Numbered from the stretch's first letter, positions 48,150 through 60,960 are shown. The stretch: 64,000 nucleotides of DNA from Solen grandis (GCA_021229015.1 CM037789.1:34174346-34238345), one strand, 5' to 3'. Made by a program: numbers and translations. The notes: a model not told the origin generated them from the sequence alone.

Positions 48150-49650
48150 TTTGAGTTGTTCGTTTAAATGTCTTAATTAGATACGCTTGTATTACATGTG
48201 TAATATTTGCTTTGTCGATTAAAGACAACTAAATTTTGAATAGTGTTACAGAAATAGTAAAGTGCACACATACGGAAGCTCACACGGGTTTTCAAGTAAT
48301 TGTCTTGGATTTTTGTTACCACTACCACCATCTTATCTGAAGTATTCCAATCAAAATCGTGATTTGATCGACTTACTTGCACTAAAGAATCTAGACACCT
48401 TGCACCAAACTGTTAAAGGTCGTTAAAACAAATTTTGATCTTTCTCTCATAATTTTAATGTTATTCGGATTTGATTTTCAGTATTTAATTTTGTTTTGGT
48501 TGCGCACATTGATAAATCTGGTATATGATTAAGCAAACAATCCTTTAAAATACCATTAGGAATTGGAATTCAACACTTCCTGTTTCGAACTGTTTTGGAG
48601 CAGTCCGGAAGGATCCGATATGTTAGTGATCTGACAGCTCCTACAAAAGATGTAGTCAACTCTAATGTAAAACTTTTTAGACCTGTTCGATCAAGTCTTC
48701 TTTTTCTCTTTTGAACTTCTCCTAATGCACAATATATACTTTTTCCGGGGAACTATTTCCTTTCATTGAATTAACAACATATTCTGCAATTGATTTATAC
48801 AATTTCACGATAACGTTCTAAAAGATACTGGTATTTTTTAATTATATTTTATACCTAGTCTGTTATAAACACCTATTATACTAGCTGCACTGACTTGGAT
48901 AATGAACTGTATTTCTTGTTAATATTTGTTCCACATTTAAAGAAATATTGATTTGGATCGCGTACGTTTGTCTGGCCGAGAGGACAATTTATTATCATGT
49001 TCAAAGCGGTTTAATAGGCAAAAACATGGAAGATAAATTTCTTAAATTTGTGACATGAGCATTAATAGTTATATTGCTCATGAATATTTAACATTTCATG
49101 TAAAATGTCAGATCATAATGCTGAATCTCCGATAGATGTGGTATTCATATTTTAGTTTTGGTCTGCTTTGTTTTCTGCTACTTCAGTGTTTGCTGGTTGT
49201 TAAAAAAATCATTTGCGTTTTATATTTTTGAATACTTTGAGATATATCTCCAAACAACTGATATCATCCTTTTAAAGAATGTAACATTTCCAAATAGCAA
49301 TGTTTCAGGGCTCGTGGGATTATGTCTGATAATTTTATGGTGTCGTCATTCGTGTTATGCATAATATAACAATAGGCTAAGTTTGTGTATAATGAAATTT
49401 GCCTATATCATAATCTGATTCAGTATTTCTCACAGGACTATCAAATCAATAAACAACAAACACATTCGGTAGAACAAAAATGTAAATGCATACAGCAAAA
49501 CAAATTTGAAATGTTAAAATCTGCAAAATTTCATTTTGTTTTCAATTTTCTATCATTAAGGCTTTAAACGACATGTTTTAAAATCATATCTGTCTTATCC
49601 AATAGCAGAGTATGAGCATCTGGAGAGACATATTGAAGTATCATAACCTA
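48150..49650. repeat. duplication X, copy 1 (partner 61950-64000)
   Basis: Collinear with the end of the window: CGATTAAAGACAACT, CACATTGATAAATCTGG, AAGATAAATTTC, CATGAATATTTA, GCTGAATCTCCGATAG, TGCGTTTTATATTT, GTGTCGTCATTCGTGTTATG, ATAATATAACAATAG and TATCAAATCAATAAA recur in order. Copy 2 carries a SINE-B that this copy lacks. No coding content recognised. Confidence 0.8.
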
Positions 49651-49825
49651 CTCCCGGTATGTGGTTGTTGAGGCATAATCTTGCTATGTCATTTTCCCTT
49701 GGTACATGAATTTCAATATCGAATGAGACATATTTATCTGTGTATATGAAATGCATTTAAATGTTAATAACTGATATCATACGAAATACTCTATGTCAAT
49801 TTCATTAGGATTCATTTCTTAGATA

Positions 49826-50050
49826 CCGTCCCCGGTAGCCGAGTGGTTAGAGTGTCCACCTCGGGAGCAGAGGGCGTGGGTCCAGTTCCCGGCAAAGACA
49901 TACCAAAGTCTTAATATAAGGGTAGTTCCAGGACTGGTTGATCCTGTGTCAGGATAATGTGACATGCCACATGTCTACTGCGTAATACTGCAGTGTGGCA
50001 GCACTATATCTGTCTCAAGTAGACATCGTCTCCAAAACTCAACAACAAAC
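49826..50050 (+). mobile_element. SINE-A with tRNA-like head
   Basis: The best view of the SINE-A head: A box TAGCCGAGTGGTTAGAG (about 49836-49852) and B box GGGTCCAGTTCCCGG (about 49878-49892), with an intervening arm CCACCTCGGGAGCAG. The body follows (CATACCAAAGTC, AGGACTGGTTGATCCTGTGT, ATACTGCAGTGTGGCAGC, AAGTAGACATCGTCTCC) and an AACAACAAAC tail. The segment between CCAAAGTC and GGTAGTTCC is shortened compared with 55148-55438. Confidence 0.9.
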
Positions 50051-51029
50051 ATAGCTAAAATTGACATTATTTGCTTGTAAAAACGACACACAGTTTCTGT
50101 TTTATTCCAAAACATTAAGGGTTATTCGGAAAGTTATATGAAACCTTTAAAGTTTACGTCTAGATTAGATGCACCTCATCGTCGCAAACCTAAAGTATAT
50201 ATTCCGGTTTCACTCCTTTATATACCGTGGGATATTCAACTTGCAAACTTTTTTTTATTAATTTCAATCAGCTTCCTGTTGATCGATGAAATCACTCATA
50301 TTAGACCCCTTGTTTTCATAAGATAATACGCTACGCTTAGACGAGGAGCATGGCGTCACTTTTACGTTGTAGAATGAAGCAGACACTTAAAATCCAGCGC
50401 CGTTTCATTGAAATACCTAATTGATAATGCATGAGTACGAAGTTTTGCTAACCAAATATCCCACGGTCGATTAAAAAGCAAAGCGTATTAAGCGAACGGG
50501 GTTTCCAATGATGGATGCATAGCTAATTTTTCGTCGACATGTACCGAAATGTATAATTGGTTTGATTAGCATTCTTATATTTTAATACAATGTACATCGC
50601 TTTAGTCAGCAGTATCCATAGCAACACAAGGATATCCGTGTATGCCACTATTTCATAATGTCTCTCTTCAATAGACGTTTGAATAGTCGCCATGTTGTTA
50701 TTGCTATCAATAAAAATAATGCGACTATTCAAACGTCTATTATGTAGAACTTCAAATGACTATTATGTAGAACTTGCTAAACATTCATATTTTTTTTTTC
50801 TTGACGAAAGGCAAACTTTTGCCGAATTATTGAATAAGAGTGAATTTACTTGTTTATTGTATTATTTCCCTCTGGAAAATCAATACAGTCTTTGAATTAG
50901 AGATTTTAATATGTTTAATAGCACGGTAGGCATGCGCAGAAATAACTCTTTCCTGGGTCAGAAATCGCAGAAAAATAACCGTAGAAAAAATGTAAAATAT
51001 TACACCCGCAGAAATATCCACTAACCGGT
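50051..51029. other. no supported gene
   Basis: Contains the inverted repeat listed below; otherwise unassigned. Confidence 0.5.
50670..50741. repeat. perfect 21-bp inverted repeat (hairpin)
   Basis: The left arm is 50670-50690 (AATAGACGTTTGAATAGTCG plus C) and the right arm 50721-50741 is its exact reverse complement. The 30 bp loop contains ATTGCTATCAATAAAAATAA. The right arm runs into a 23-bp direct repeat (TATTATGTAGAACTT twice). No known element termini are visible. Confidence 0.9.
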
Positions 51030-53511
51030 ATTTTCAAACAGAATAACATACGAAAACACATACGAATTAATCTGTAAATATATATTTTACTACAGTCTAA
51101 ACACTAAATATGTCAGTACGCTATATAGAATATCATTCTTTGAGTTGTCTTTAAGTAAAATATTTGTTAAAATCAGTCACTCACAATTATGCTATCTTTT
51201 TCCCAATCTTATAACCTTAGAGCTCATCAAGTTTGTAAAAGCTGATCGACTGACTGAACGTAACTCTACAACGCAGGAATGTTAAAATTTCAACAGTCAA
51301 CTTGTAGTCAAAAATAAATAGTCACAGGATAAATAATTGTTGATACGAAGGCACCTCATGACTATTTTTCCTATGCTGATACGTATCTGTTTAATTATGT
51401 GATCACACTTCCCATACGGTCAAATATAGTTTGTTTTGATCACGTGATCTTTACCCGTACTAAAAATCTTCAGAGCAATCTGACAACGTAATCTTCACTT
51501 TTCGTGTATACTTTACATATATAAATCAGAGGTACGCTACAATGTAAGCATCAGTTATATTACGTGTACCTGTCAATCATATATTGCAAAAATGTCCTTT
51601 AATCGGTTAAACTCTCATTAGTATGAAACACACGAAACTCCCGTGCCTAGCATATTCTTTGTTGTTGTTATTTGTTGCGTTTTTCACTTGTATCAACTGG
51701 CACTTAATTTATCCATTAATCATTTGGCATTATATGAAAGCTACACACTTTGATTGATTTTCATTAATTGTAAACTAAGCTCGTATAGCAATGTAAGTAT
51801 TGAAAAATACAGTATTCCCACTACAAGATGTACCACCGATACATCGTGTATAATCAGGACAACAAACATACCTTTATGAATATTTATGATTTAAACATAC
51901 AAGACGACCTACTTATTGACATTCGATTAAACTGGCCTTTCTTTTCCTGAGTTCTCTCTAAGCTTCCGAGACAATGTACTAATTCATTTAGAACATCAAA
52001 TCGCCGATTCCATTTCAGTTTTGAAATATCGACTTCTTCTTACAGAATATCTAGCAGCGAATACAATTTCAGGGAAGATTTATAATTTGTAATCTCATTA
52101 TAAACAGAGCTAAGGTAATATGAATTTGGAAATATCTAATCGAAATATCTCTAAGTTGTTTCACTAAACACAAATACACGAAAACGTTCAATCAGATTTC
52201 AATTTTTACAAGTAAATGCGGTAATATATTTTAGTATCCGTTGTCTACAAGGTTCGTCGTTAACTGCTACCAAATAATATATTACTACAGGCGAGCTCTC
52301 TAAAATGAAATTAAATGTTTAGCTATAGAAATTGTTTTATTTCAGACATTATTCAAGTGAAGACCTTGATAAATTGATAAAAACGTGGTAATGTCACCAA
52401 AATCATTATTCTCTTATCACAATAAGTGTGATTAATACTAGTGCTTTTCAAGAATTGAATTATAGTGTAAGAAAGGACAGGAACGTCTTATGAGAAATTC
52501 CACACATATTAAAAAGGAACTAACTTCAAAAGAATGTGCATATACATTTCTAAAAATCCGGAGACAAACCATTTAATTAGATTTGAACATGAATGAACAT
52601 GAGTTTGAAAAGAAGAATGTCAAAATTGAGATACCTTTTACGATTGTTGGTACATTTTTATATAAGTTGTTGCATTTTAAAGCACGCACGATTTCGATTG
52701 AATATAAATTTATTACAAGCAATATTAACAGTTCTATCAATTGGAGTTTTCTGAAGTTCTAGTCTTTTCTCCGTCATTTGATCGCTGCAACCTTCGAATT
52801 AGATTGATTAACTGACAGTAACAATACGAACCGTATATTCGAATCAGTGCAAATATCCATGGAAAGCCAAATGTGATATATCAAATAATATGATGCAGCA
52901 ATCGTAAAGAAAATTTGGCTACCTTATGAGGCACTTCACTGATTTACTATCTTTATTTAATTCTATATATTGGAGTCGTGTTATGTTAAATAAATACTTT
53001 AATATTCACGAATTGACTATACTATTAAAGTACGTTAGATCAATTAGAGCTTTGTCATATAGATTTTAAATAAATTACATTACGATTATAGTAAACGTTA
53101 AATTATTTTAGGTTTTTCAGCTTCCAACCAGGACATATGGAGGAGTATACATATATAGAATTATTCGTTAATACTAGATAGTAAAATATACAATGCTACA
53201 AAAAAGCTCGAATAGTTTGAAAATCTCGGGCTGTAATGAATCATAGACATTTTACTAATTCATCTGACATGAAACACCATTGATAAAGAAAAGGTTCGTG
53301 CGATCCCTTTAATCACCTTCGGTGTATCTGCGATACAGTGATCATATTATCAAGTATTGAATTTAAAGGATACATATTCAGATGTTTCCTTCGAGTTGAA
53401 TCTGTTTGACTAATAAACACAATCTCAAAATGGAATAAATGTGCATGCTGTCGTGGAACAAGGTGTCGTCATCTGCGGGTCAATTTACACGTTGGAGCTT
53501 ATTCTAATCGC

Positions 53512-53799
53512 ATGAAACAGCTCGATCGACTCCGGGAATCTTTGCACCAATTCTCTGGAAACGTTATTGAAGGGGGAAGGACAATTTATATCCATGATTC
53601 TATCGTCGTTGATCGCGACTTAATCCCTGAACTACAGAGGCAATATTTTGCAAATAGCCAGATTTTTTTCTTCATATTTTCACTGTATTTCTCGTATTTA
53701 TTGCATTGGTTAATGGTAGCATTGCCGCTTTATAGACAAATACAAAGAATTATTTGGAGTCTGAATAAGAAATATTTGAGCCCGTGTTGCAGTGTTTGA
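53512..53799 (+). other. unrecognised open frame in Y copy 1, broken in copy 2
   Basis: The first ~45 residues (for example KQLDRLRESLHQFSGNVIEG, then RTIYIHDSIVVDRDLIPELQ) are charged and balanced like a real protein, unlike the AT-driven frames around. The open frame extends upstream without ATG to about 53430 and turns hydrophobic and T-rich after AATAGCCAG (about 53660). In Y copy 2 (about 58020-58140) the aligned sequence has a TAA and a one-base deletion. I recognise no family. It might be a pseudo-exon or a fragment of an unknown element, or chance. Confidence 0.25.
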
Positions 53800-54413
53800 T
53801 CAATGACTTATCCCTTAGTGAAATAAAGTAATCATACATCACATAAATCACCAACTAAGCACATACGCCGAATGTGGGATTCACAAAAAAAAAAAAAAAA
53901 AATGAGTGTCATTTTATATAGAAACATATTATTTCCATAATCAATATATCCAAATGTCACATTTCCTTAATGCAAAATATGGTTGAATCTAAATTAAATT
54001 TCAACAAAAGATTTTCTGAACTATTCACTCTGAACGTTTATATTAATTGTCGAACGCACTGGTGCACATTGACATTTAACTACATGGATCTTTAATACCG
54101 TGATATTTAATGTCGTATCGCTAGAAATAACGCAACATGCATCAAAGCTCTGGAGCCTATCTAAAAATAACCAAACGATGGCAATGATTTTCCGTAATTT
54201 GCTGTTGAGTGTGCCTCGAAATTTAACAAAGTAAGCAGAATTCGTCATCTAATAAAAAAAGGCTATTTTAAAAATCAAATTCTGAAATACACATTATCAT
54301 CTTAAGATTTTTAAAGAGTTATTTAAAAAAAAAATCAAAATAAAAAAACATGTATTAGCTGATATCGAAAAAAATATTTTTGTAAACAAATCACTGCATC
54401 TTCTTTATCTATT

Positions 54414-54666
54414 CGAGTGCATTGGGAGTTTTAGGCATATTTTCTTTTTGATTCATATCCATTGCCTGTTTATGACTTATTGTATTTGTTATTCAAAGCT
54501 CCCTTTAAAATAAAATAATCGGTATTTCCAGAAGTAAGACAAGCAAACATTGAAAGAGAATCTTCATTCTGATAAAATACACAGAACATTTGTCCTCGAT
54601 CCATGGTTAAATCAAGATGAGCTTGAAAACAAAAGATGGAACTTTCAAAATAAAGTTTTACTCAAA
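54414..54666. repeat. highly conserved 253 bp island, Y copy 1
   Basis: Matches 58823-59075 over 253 bp with no indels and about 7 substitutions by eye, whereas surrounding duplicated sequence shows many indels and far more substitutions. On the minus strand it contains a 44-codon frame starting MDRGQMFCVFYQ. In copy 2 its ATG is GTG, and the only other difference inside the frame is silent. Function unknown. Confidence 0.9.
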
Positions 54667-55147
54667 TGAGATGGAGTTGATATTTGCTTAATTGTGTTTG
54701 TGATTATTCTAAAAATATTTATGTGCATGTTCTTTATGTAGTATGTTTCATCCATTTCCCGATGTACGTTTTAAGTGAGGTTTACATGAATGTCAGATCG
54801 CTTGCCTGTTAATATGTGAGTTTACTTATTATTTGTTATAAAAGTTTTATGGACTCATTTTAAAACAGATAAACCGAATTTCTGTTGTGTATTCGTGGGA
54901 GGTAATATGTTTGTGGTCTAAACAAAAATGGGCAGCGTATAACATCATATAAATCACAATAAGAATAATACAGCATATTTTTTTTTATTAACATGTAGCA
55001 AACTGAATCTGAGTGCAACGATAAACTGGAATTATGATAAATCTTATGACTAGTGATTTAGACTGTTGATGGCACTGGCAGAGAAATGATCAGCACATAA
55101 CAGTAAGAGTTTTACAATACGATCTGTGGGAGTAATATTCTGAGAGG

Positions 55148-55438
55148 ATTGTTTGTTTCTGTGTTGGGTTTAACGTCCCACCGACAGTACTTCAGTCATT
55201 ATGAGACGATGTCTACTTGAGGCAGATATAGTGCTGCTACACTGCAGTATCACACCGTTAACATCTGGCATGATACCACACCAAGTCACATTATCCTGAC
55301 ACCGGGTCAACCAGTCCTGCAACTACCTTTATAATTATGCTGAGCGCCAAGCAAGGGAGCTATAACAGTACCATTTTTACGACTTTGGTATGTTGCGGCC
55401 GGGGATCGAACCCACGACCTCCTGTTCCCGAGGCGGAC
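55148..55438 (-). mobile_element. SINE-A, 5'-truncated, with target-site duplication
   Basis: The best full body of the family, read in reverse: B box GTGGGTTCGATCCCCGG, CATACCAAAGTCGTAAAAAT, GGGAGC-type block and GCGCTCAGCATAAT, AGGACTGGTTGACCCGGTGT, GATACTGCAGTGTAGCAGC, TCAAGTAGACATCGTCTC, TACTGTCGGTGGGACGTTAA, then an AACAAAC-like tail. Flanks TCTGAGAGG at 55139-55147 and 55439-55447 are a perfect 9-bp target-site duplication. The head starts in the anticodon-arm region, so the A box is missing. Confidence 0.93.
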
Positions 55439-56731
55439 TCTGAGAGGGCTGATCAGGAGTTTTGGTAATGAATGGTCAAATAGCAGGTCACTACTTGAGT
55501 AAATTCTTGCACCAGCCTTTATTTTTCACAATTTGTTTGAAAGTCGGTTGCATGCGTATAACTCTTAGAAAATACGAAAAACTTATAGGCGATATCCGGA
55601 ACTCACATAAATGTTTTTTTACCACGAAGGTTAAAAGAATGTGTTCGAGCAATATTACTGAAAAGCATGCTGCACAATTGTAATTAAATTAATATTCATT
55701 ATACATTGACTGTTAAAATGAGTTTGTACCTTCATGGAACTTGGAAAAAGAACACTATTTTTGTTCTTCCAGAGTAAGACTATTCTGACAGTTTCTGTCA
55801 ACATATTTGCACAGCAGAAATTCCATTGCTGTCTATGAATGATAAATATGTATACAAATATACTCCCAATTACTTTTATATTTTCGGAATGAAAGTAAAG
55901 CCAACACACTAATTAATAGTTTCACCATGAAAATGGCACATTTGAGCTTGGTGTACATGCAATAAACTTGCTGTAATGAAAGTGTTAGAAGGTACAAGGA
56001 ATTTCTCTAGGACTTGGGCATATCAGAAACTTATTAGTGGATTACGGAGATGAAAACTGCTCAAGCTGAAAAATTCAAAACCCACTGGGATGTTTGCATT
56101 CTGGTACGAATAACGTATAATGTATTAGTTGCGTATAAGTACTCCTAATTAAATGCCATTGTAAAGCATCCCCATTTATTACGTAAAAAGGTGATGTCAT
56201 ACAAGTTACTAGTAAGCATAAGAAGAGAAAAAGAGAGATAAAGAGCCATAGAAATATTCTCATTCCATGACTAGATATGAAATATTGCTATTACAGTGGA
56301 CGTACCTCAAATCATACAGTTTTGTATAAATGATATAAATCATACAAAACTTTTTTTTTCAGATAGAATAACAAAATAATATACTCACGAATTAATCTGT
56401 ATTTATAAGATTACAGACTAAACACCAGTCTTAACAAAACAAAACACGATATATTATATCATTCTTTAGGTTGTCTATAAGGAACACGTCTGTTAAATTT
56501 TCTTTGGGTTTAGTTGAGTGTATCGTCAGTCACTCACAACTACCTACTTCCATACAATCCATGTCTACCATTAAAACCTTAGGACTTTTTAGATTTGTGA
56601 GAGCTGGTCGACTGACTGAACATTACTTTGCATCACAGTTATAATAAAATGTAAACAGTCAATTTTGTGTCAAAATAATTAGTCACAGAATACAATATTT
56701 GTTGAGGCGAAAGTTCCATACCACGTTTTTC

Positions 56732-56985
56732 GGGACTGCCGTGGCCGAGCGGTTACATTAGAGGACTACAAATCTCTCAGTCCCCCACCGCTGTGGGTTC
56801 GAATCCCGGCAGGGACTTCGGATTTTTCATGCGAGGAAGCCTTCCAGCTGGCTTGCGGTAGGTCGGTGGTTCTACCCGGGTACCTTTGTATACTCGGGAT
56901 CTTTCTCCACCTGTAATTAGCTGAACGTCGCTATATGATTGAAATACTATCGCAGCGACGGTAAACACCAATATAACAACAACAA
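56732..56985 (+). mobile_element. SINE-B, complete, with target-site duplication and empty site
   Basis: 254 bp. The head has A box TGGCCGAGCGGTTA and B box GGGTTCGAATCCCGG with a long variable arm between (CTACAAATCTCTCAGTC), like a class II (Leu/Ser-type) tRNA. The body has CTGGCTTGCGGTAGGTCGG, TTCTACCCGGGTACC, TCCACCTGTAATTAGCTGAA and TCGCTATATGATTGAAATAC; the tail is AACAACAACAA. Flanks CCACGTTTTTC at 56721-56731 and 56986-56996 are an 11-bp target-site duplication. Y copy 1 (about 51363-51375) shows the unoccupied site. Confidence 0.96.
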
Positions 56986-58822
56986 CCACGTTTTTCCTAT
57001 CCTGCTACGTAACCGTTTAATAAGGTAATCGATGCACATTTTCCATGCGGTCGAATGTAGTTTGTTTTGATCACGTGATCTTTAATAGCACAAAAATTCT
57101 CCTGAGCAATTTGACAATGTAGTTCTTTCTTTCCAGTATAATTTCATTTAATAAATTAGAGGTAGGCTACAATTAAAGGATCAGTGATATAACCTGTCCA
57201 TCAGATATTACAAAAATGACCTTACATCTGTTAACACTCTTAAGTATGAGAAACACAAAACTCCAGTGCCTAGCATTACTCTATGTTGTTGTTATTTGCT
57301 GCATTTTTCAATTATGTCAACCGGCACTTAATTTATACATAAATCATTTGGCATTGTATGAAATCTGCCATGCACATTTTGATTGATTTGCATTATTTGT
57401 TAATTAAGTTCGAATTGCAATTTACGAATTGAAAAATACAGTTTTCAGTTTTTCCCACTACAAAAAATACTTTATATTTATATATAAATCCATTTCAGTT
57501 TTAAAACATTGACTTTTACAGAGTATTGAGGGAGCGACTAAAAGTACAGGGTAGATTTATAGTTTGTAATCTCATCAAAAGTAGAACTTAAGTAATATGA
57601 ATTTGGAAATATATAATCGAACTGTTTCTGAGCTACATTGCCAAACGCAAATTCTCATAAAACGTTCAATCAAATTCCAATTTTAACAATACCTGTAATC
57701 TATTTTTATGGTCCGTCGTCTGCCAGGTACGTCGTTACATAAACTATGTAACATTTCTTAAAGTTTTGAACACGAATGAACATGAGTTTGAAAATTTAGA
57801 TACTTGTACCAATTCTTGGTACATTTTTATATACATTGTTTTTATGAGATGTTGCTTTTTAAGGCACGCTCAATTTCGATTGAAAATAGGACACCTATTC
57901 AGGTGTTTCTTTCGAGTTGAAACTGTTAATCAATAAACACAACCTAAAAATACAACTAAGACCATGCTATCAGGGAAGAAAGTGTCATCATCTGCGGATC
58001 ATTTGACAGGATGTTGCTTATTCTGATCCTGTGACAGAGCTCAATCGATTCCGGGAATCTTTGAATTAATCCTCGGGAAAATTTCTTGGAGGGGAAGGAA
58101 AATTTATATCGATGAGTCTATCGACATCAATTGCAGCTACATCTTTGAAATATTTTGCATCTAGTCAGATGTTTTTTTCTTCTTCATATTTTCACTTTAT
58201 TTTTCGTATATATTGCACTGGTTATTGATAGCATTGCTGCTTAATAAAATAAGCACATACGTCGAATGTGGGTTCACATAAATAACGTATAGAAGTGTCT
58301 TAACAAATAAAGAAGCATATCATTTCCAAATTAACAAATCCAATACCACATTCCTTCAATGCAAAACGTGGTTGAATCAAAATTAAAGTTCACCTAAACA
58401 TTCTCTGAACAATTCACTCTGAACGTTTATATTAATTGTTGACTGCACTGGTGCACATTGGGATATATCTATGTTGAATACCGTGATACGTATCGCAATT
58501 AGAAATTTTTTTCTCGGGAGAAGATATGATAAAAAATTAATGCAACATGCATTCAAAGCTCAGAAGCTTTCTAAAAATGTTCAAACGATGGCAACAATTT
58601 TTCCGTGAATATGCTGGTGAGTTTGCCTTGAAATTTATTAAAATAAGCAGAATTCGACTGCGAATAACAATATTAAGGAATTAATAATCAAATTCTGAAA
58701 TGCACAGTATCATCTAAGATTTTGAAAAATTTGTTTTGAAAAAGATCAAAGTTAAGAAACATGTATTAGCTGATATAAAAAATAATTTTCGTAAACAAAT
58801 CACAACATCTTCTTTATCTCAT

Positions 58823-59075
58823 CGAGTGCATTGGGAGTTTTAGGCATATTTTCTTTTTGATTCATATCCATTGCTTGTTTATGACTTGTTGTATTTGTTA
58901 TTCAAAGCTCCCTTTAAAATAAAATAATCGGTATTTCCAGAAGTAAGACAAGCAAACATTGAAAGAGAATCTTCATTCTGATAAAATACACAGAACATTT
59001 GTCCTCGATCCACGGTTAAATCAAGATGATCTTGAAAACCAGAGATGGAACTTTCAAAATAAAGTATTACTCAAA
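58823..59075. repeat. highly conserved 253 bp island, Y copy 2
   Basis: Partner of 54414-54666; see there for the comparison. Confidence 0.9.
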
Positions 59076-59654
59076 ATTTGATGGAATTCACATGTGCTTA
59101 TTTTCTGTTTGTGTTTATTCTAAAATATTTCTGTACATGTTCTTTATGTAGTAAGTTTCATCCATCTCCCGATGAACGTTTTCAAGTGAGGTTTACATGA
59201 ATGTCAGATCGCTTGCCATGTTAATTTTGAGAGTTCACCTATTATGTTTTAACACTGTTTTTGTTATTCCAGAGGTTTGTTATTCCAGAGTATGACTTTT
59301 CTGAGAGTCTCTTTCAACACATGTCAACACATTTGCACAGCAGACATGTCATTGCTGTCTATGTATACACGTACATTCTCAATTACTTTTATATTGTCGG
59401 TGCGAAGTTAAAGCTAACACACTAAGTAATAGTTTCACCATGATAGTGTCATATTTGAGCTTGGTAAACACGTAGCGTAATTGTTGTAAGGAAGGTGTTG
59501 AAAGGTACAAGGAAATAAGAATGCGATGGTACTATAGTACTTGGCATATCAGTAACTGATAAGCGGATAACGGTAATGTAAAAGCTTGTAAATTTAAAAC
59601 CCACAGGGATGGTTGAATTCTGATACGAATATCGCCTCAGATATATGAAATGAT

Positions 59655-59856
59655 ATGTAATACATGTAAGCGTTCAAAAATACGGCCGCGTGTACTGTTA
59701 TGTGGTAAACAAACATTGTCGATATAGTTCTCTAGTTATATGCCATTTTGACTGCATGTTTTTTTTTTCTAAAGCAAGATATAAAACTTCTCGTCGAGTG
59801 GTTTGCTCATGCAACGCTACCTTGCTAGATATGACTGCTATATATATATATATTTT

Positions 59857-59888
<32 letters not shown>

Positions 59889-60960
59889 TTGAGAACAGTG
59901 AAATTATTTATAGTAAATAGATACATGACTGCGTGGGTCCGTTTTTTAACACTTTAAGTATCAATACCAATATAATAATGTTAACATCACCATAATTTAG
60001 AGAATTAGCTTCAATTTTGTAAGGGATCTGACATGTAGCTATTCATGATATATCCGAAAATAAATGTTATGCCAGCCTGTCGACTAGCACGTATTTTCTG
60101 ATGAATATCCTAGAGAAAAAATCTTAAGACGTATACAGACTAGCCTGGGACTGGGTCCAAAGGAATTGATTAATATTGGTAACACCTTAGAATTTTCACC
60201 GTGAAAACACGTTTAACGTAAAACCGACTGTATTAATTCACCAATATTGCCAGAATTTTGTCTTTATCCAATAAATAACTGTCCGCTGGCAGTAGAATTG
60301 GATCTTTCATCAGATTACTGAACAAAATACTTAAAGAGGCTATCACGCATATAAGTACTTTTACACAAAGCTGCCTTTAATGGAAACGTCAAGCTGAAAT
60401 GTCAAGATTAAACCCGTATTCATATGAGACTCACTCTAATGTTCAAGTAAATTTATGTGTGGATATTTGCAAAAACAGTATCGGAAACAAGAAAATAACA
60501 TTAGGAAACAGCTTAGATAGAATTTAAAGTCCGGTGAGTAAGAAAACTTTTTGTTATTTGAATTTTTCCAGATATGTTTATTTTTTAACTCAGTGATTTT
60601 TCCCAGTATTTTAGGAATGAGAGTTTAACCAAAAGTTACGATTTTCATGTCGCTTTAGGTACATTATTTAAACAATCTTGTATATACTGAAATCAAATGT
60701 TTTGGACATTCATACTGATCGTTTAATAGCTATCAGATTTAAAAGTGTTATAAGTTATATTTCTCCAATATTTATGAGTTTTATAGAAAATTGGAAAAAT
60801 ATATTTTTGGCACTAGAATTGACCGTAAATACCCCATATAATGAAAATCAATTGAATGTTAGTTTCTAGACAGACGAAACTCAACCCGGTTTATCAGCAA
60901 GCAGAACTTAGATTCGAAGCTTGATTTGGCAGTGTCCTCCTAATATCTCCCGCATTTTTG
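59655..60960. repeat. dispersed duplication Z, copy 2 (partner 39370-40360)
   Basis: Collinear with 39.4-40.35 kb: GTGGTAAACAAACAT, AATCTTAAGACGTATACAGA, GAATTTTCACCG, CGCTGGCAGTAG, GCTATCACGCATATAAG, AATGGAAACGTCAAGCTG, AGCTTGATTTGGCAGTGTCC. It begins at the right edge of Y copy 2. A TA/T-rich tract at 59838-59890 is specific to this copy. Confidence 0.8.
59838..59890. repeat. (TA)n followed by a poly-T tract
   Basis: About 8 TA units then about 37 bases of T with a single C. Length is likely unstable and prone to assembly error. Confidence 0.9.

Larger units (their letters stand above)
51030..56130. repeat. tandem duplication Y, copy 1 (partner 56350-59640)
   Basis: Collinear with the neighbouring copy in the same orientation from the ACGAATTAATCTGTA block (51061) to GTTTGCATTCTGGTACGAAT (about 56110). 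It is longer than copy 2: segments at about 51850-52000, 52280-52590 and 52700-53370 have no counterpart there, and it carries a SINE-A at 55148-55438. Apart from one open frame and one conserved island, listed separately, no coding content is seen. Confidence 0.87.
56350..59640. repeat. tandem duplication Y, copy 2
   Basis: Partner of 51030-56130 and separated from it by about 220 bp. It has internal deletions relative to copy 1 and a SINE-B insertion at 56732-56985. Landmarks: the ACGAATTAATCTGTA block, TTTGATCACGTGATCTTTA, AACACAAAACTCCAGTGCCT, AATATGAATTTGGAAATAT, CATCATCTGCGGATC, the 253 bp island, and TGAATGTCAGATCGCTTGCC. Confidence 0.87.
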
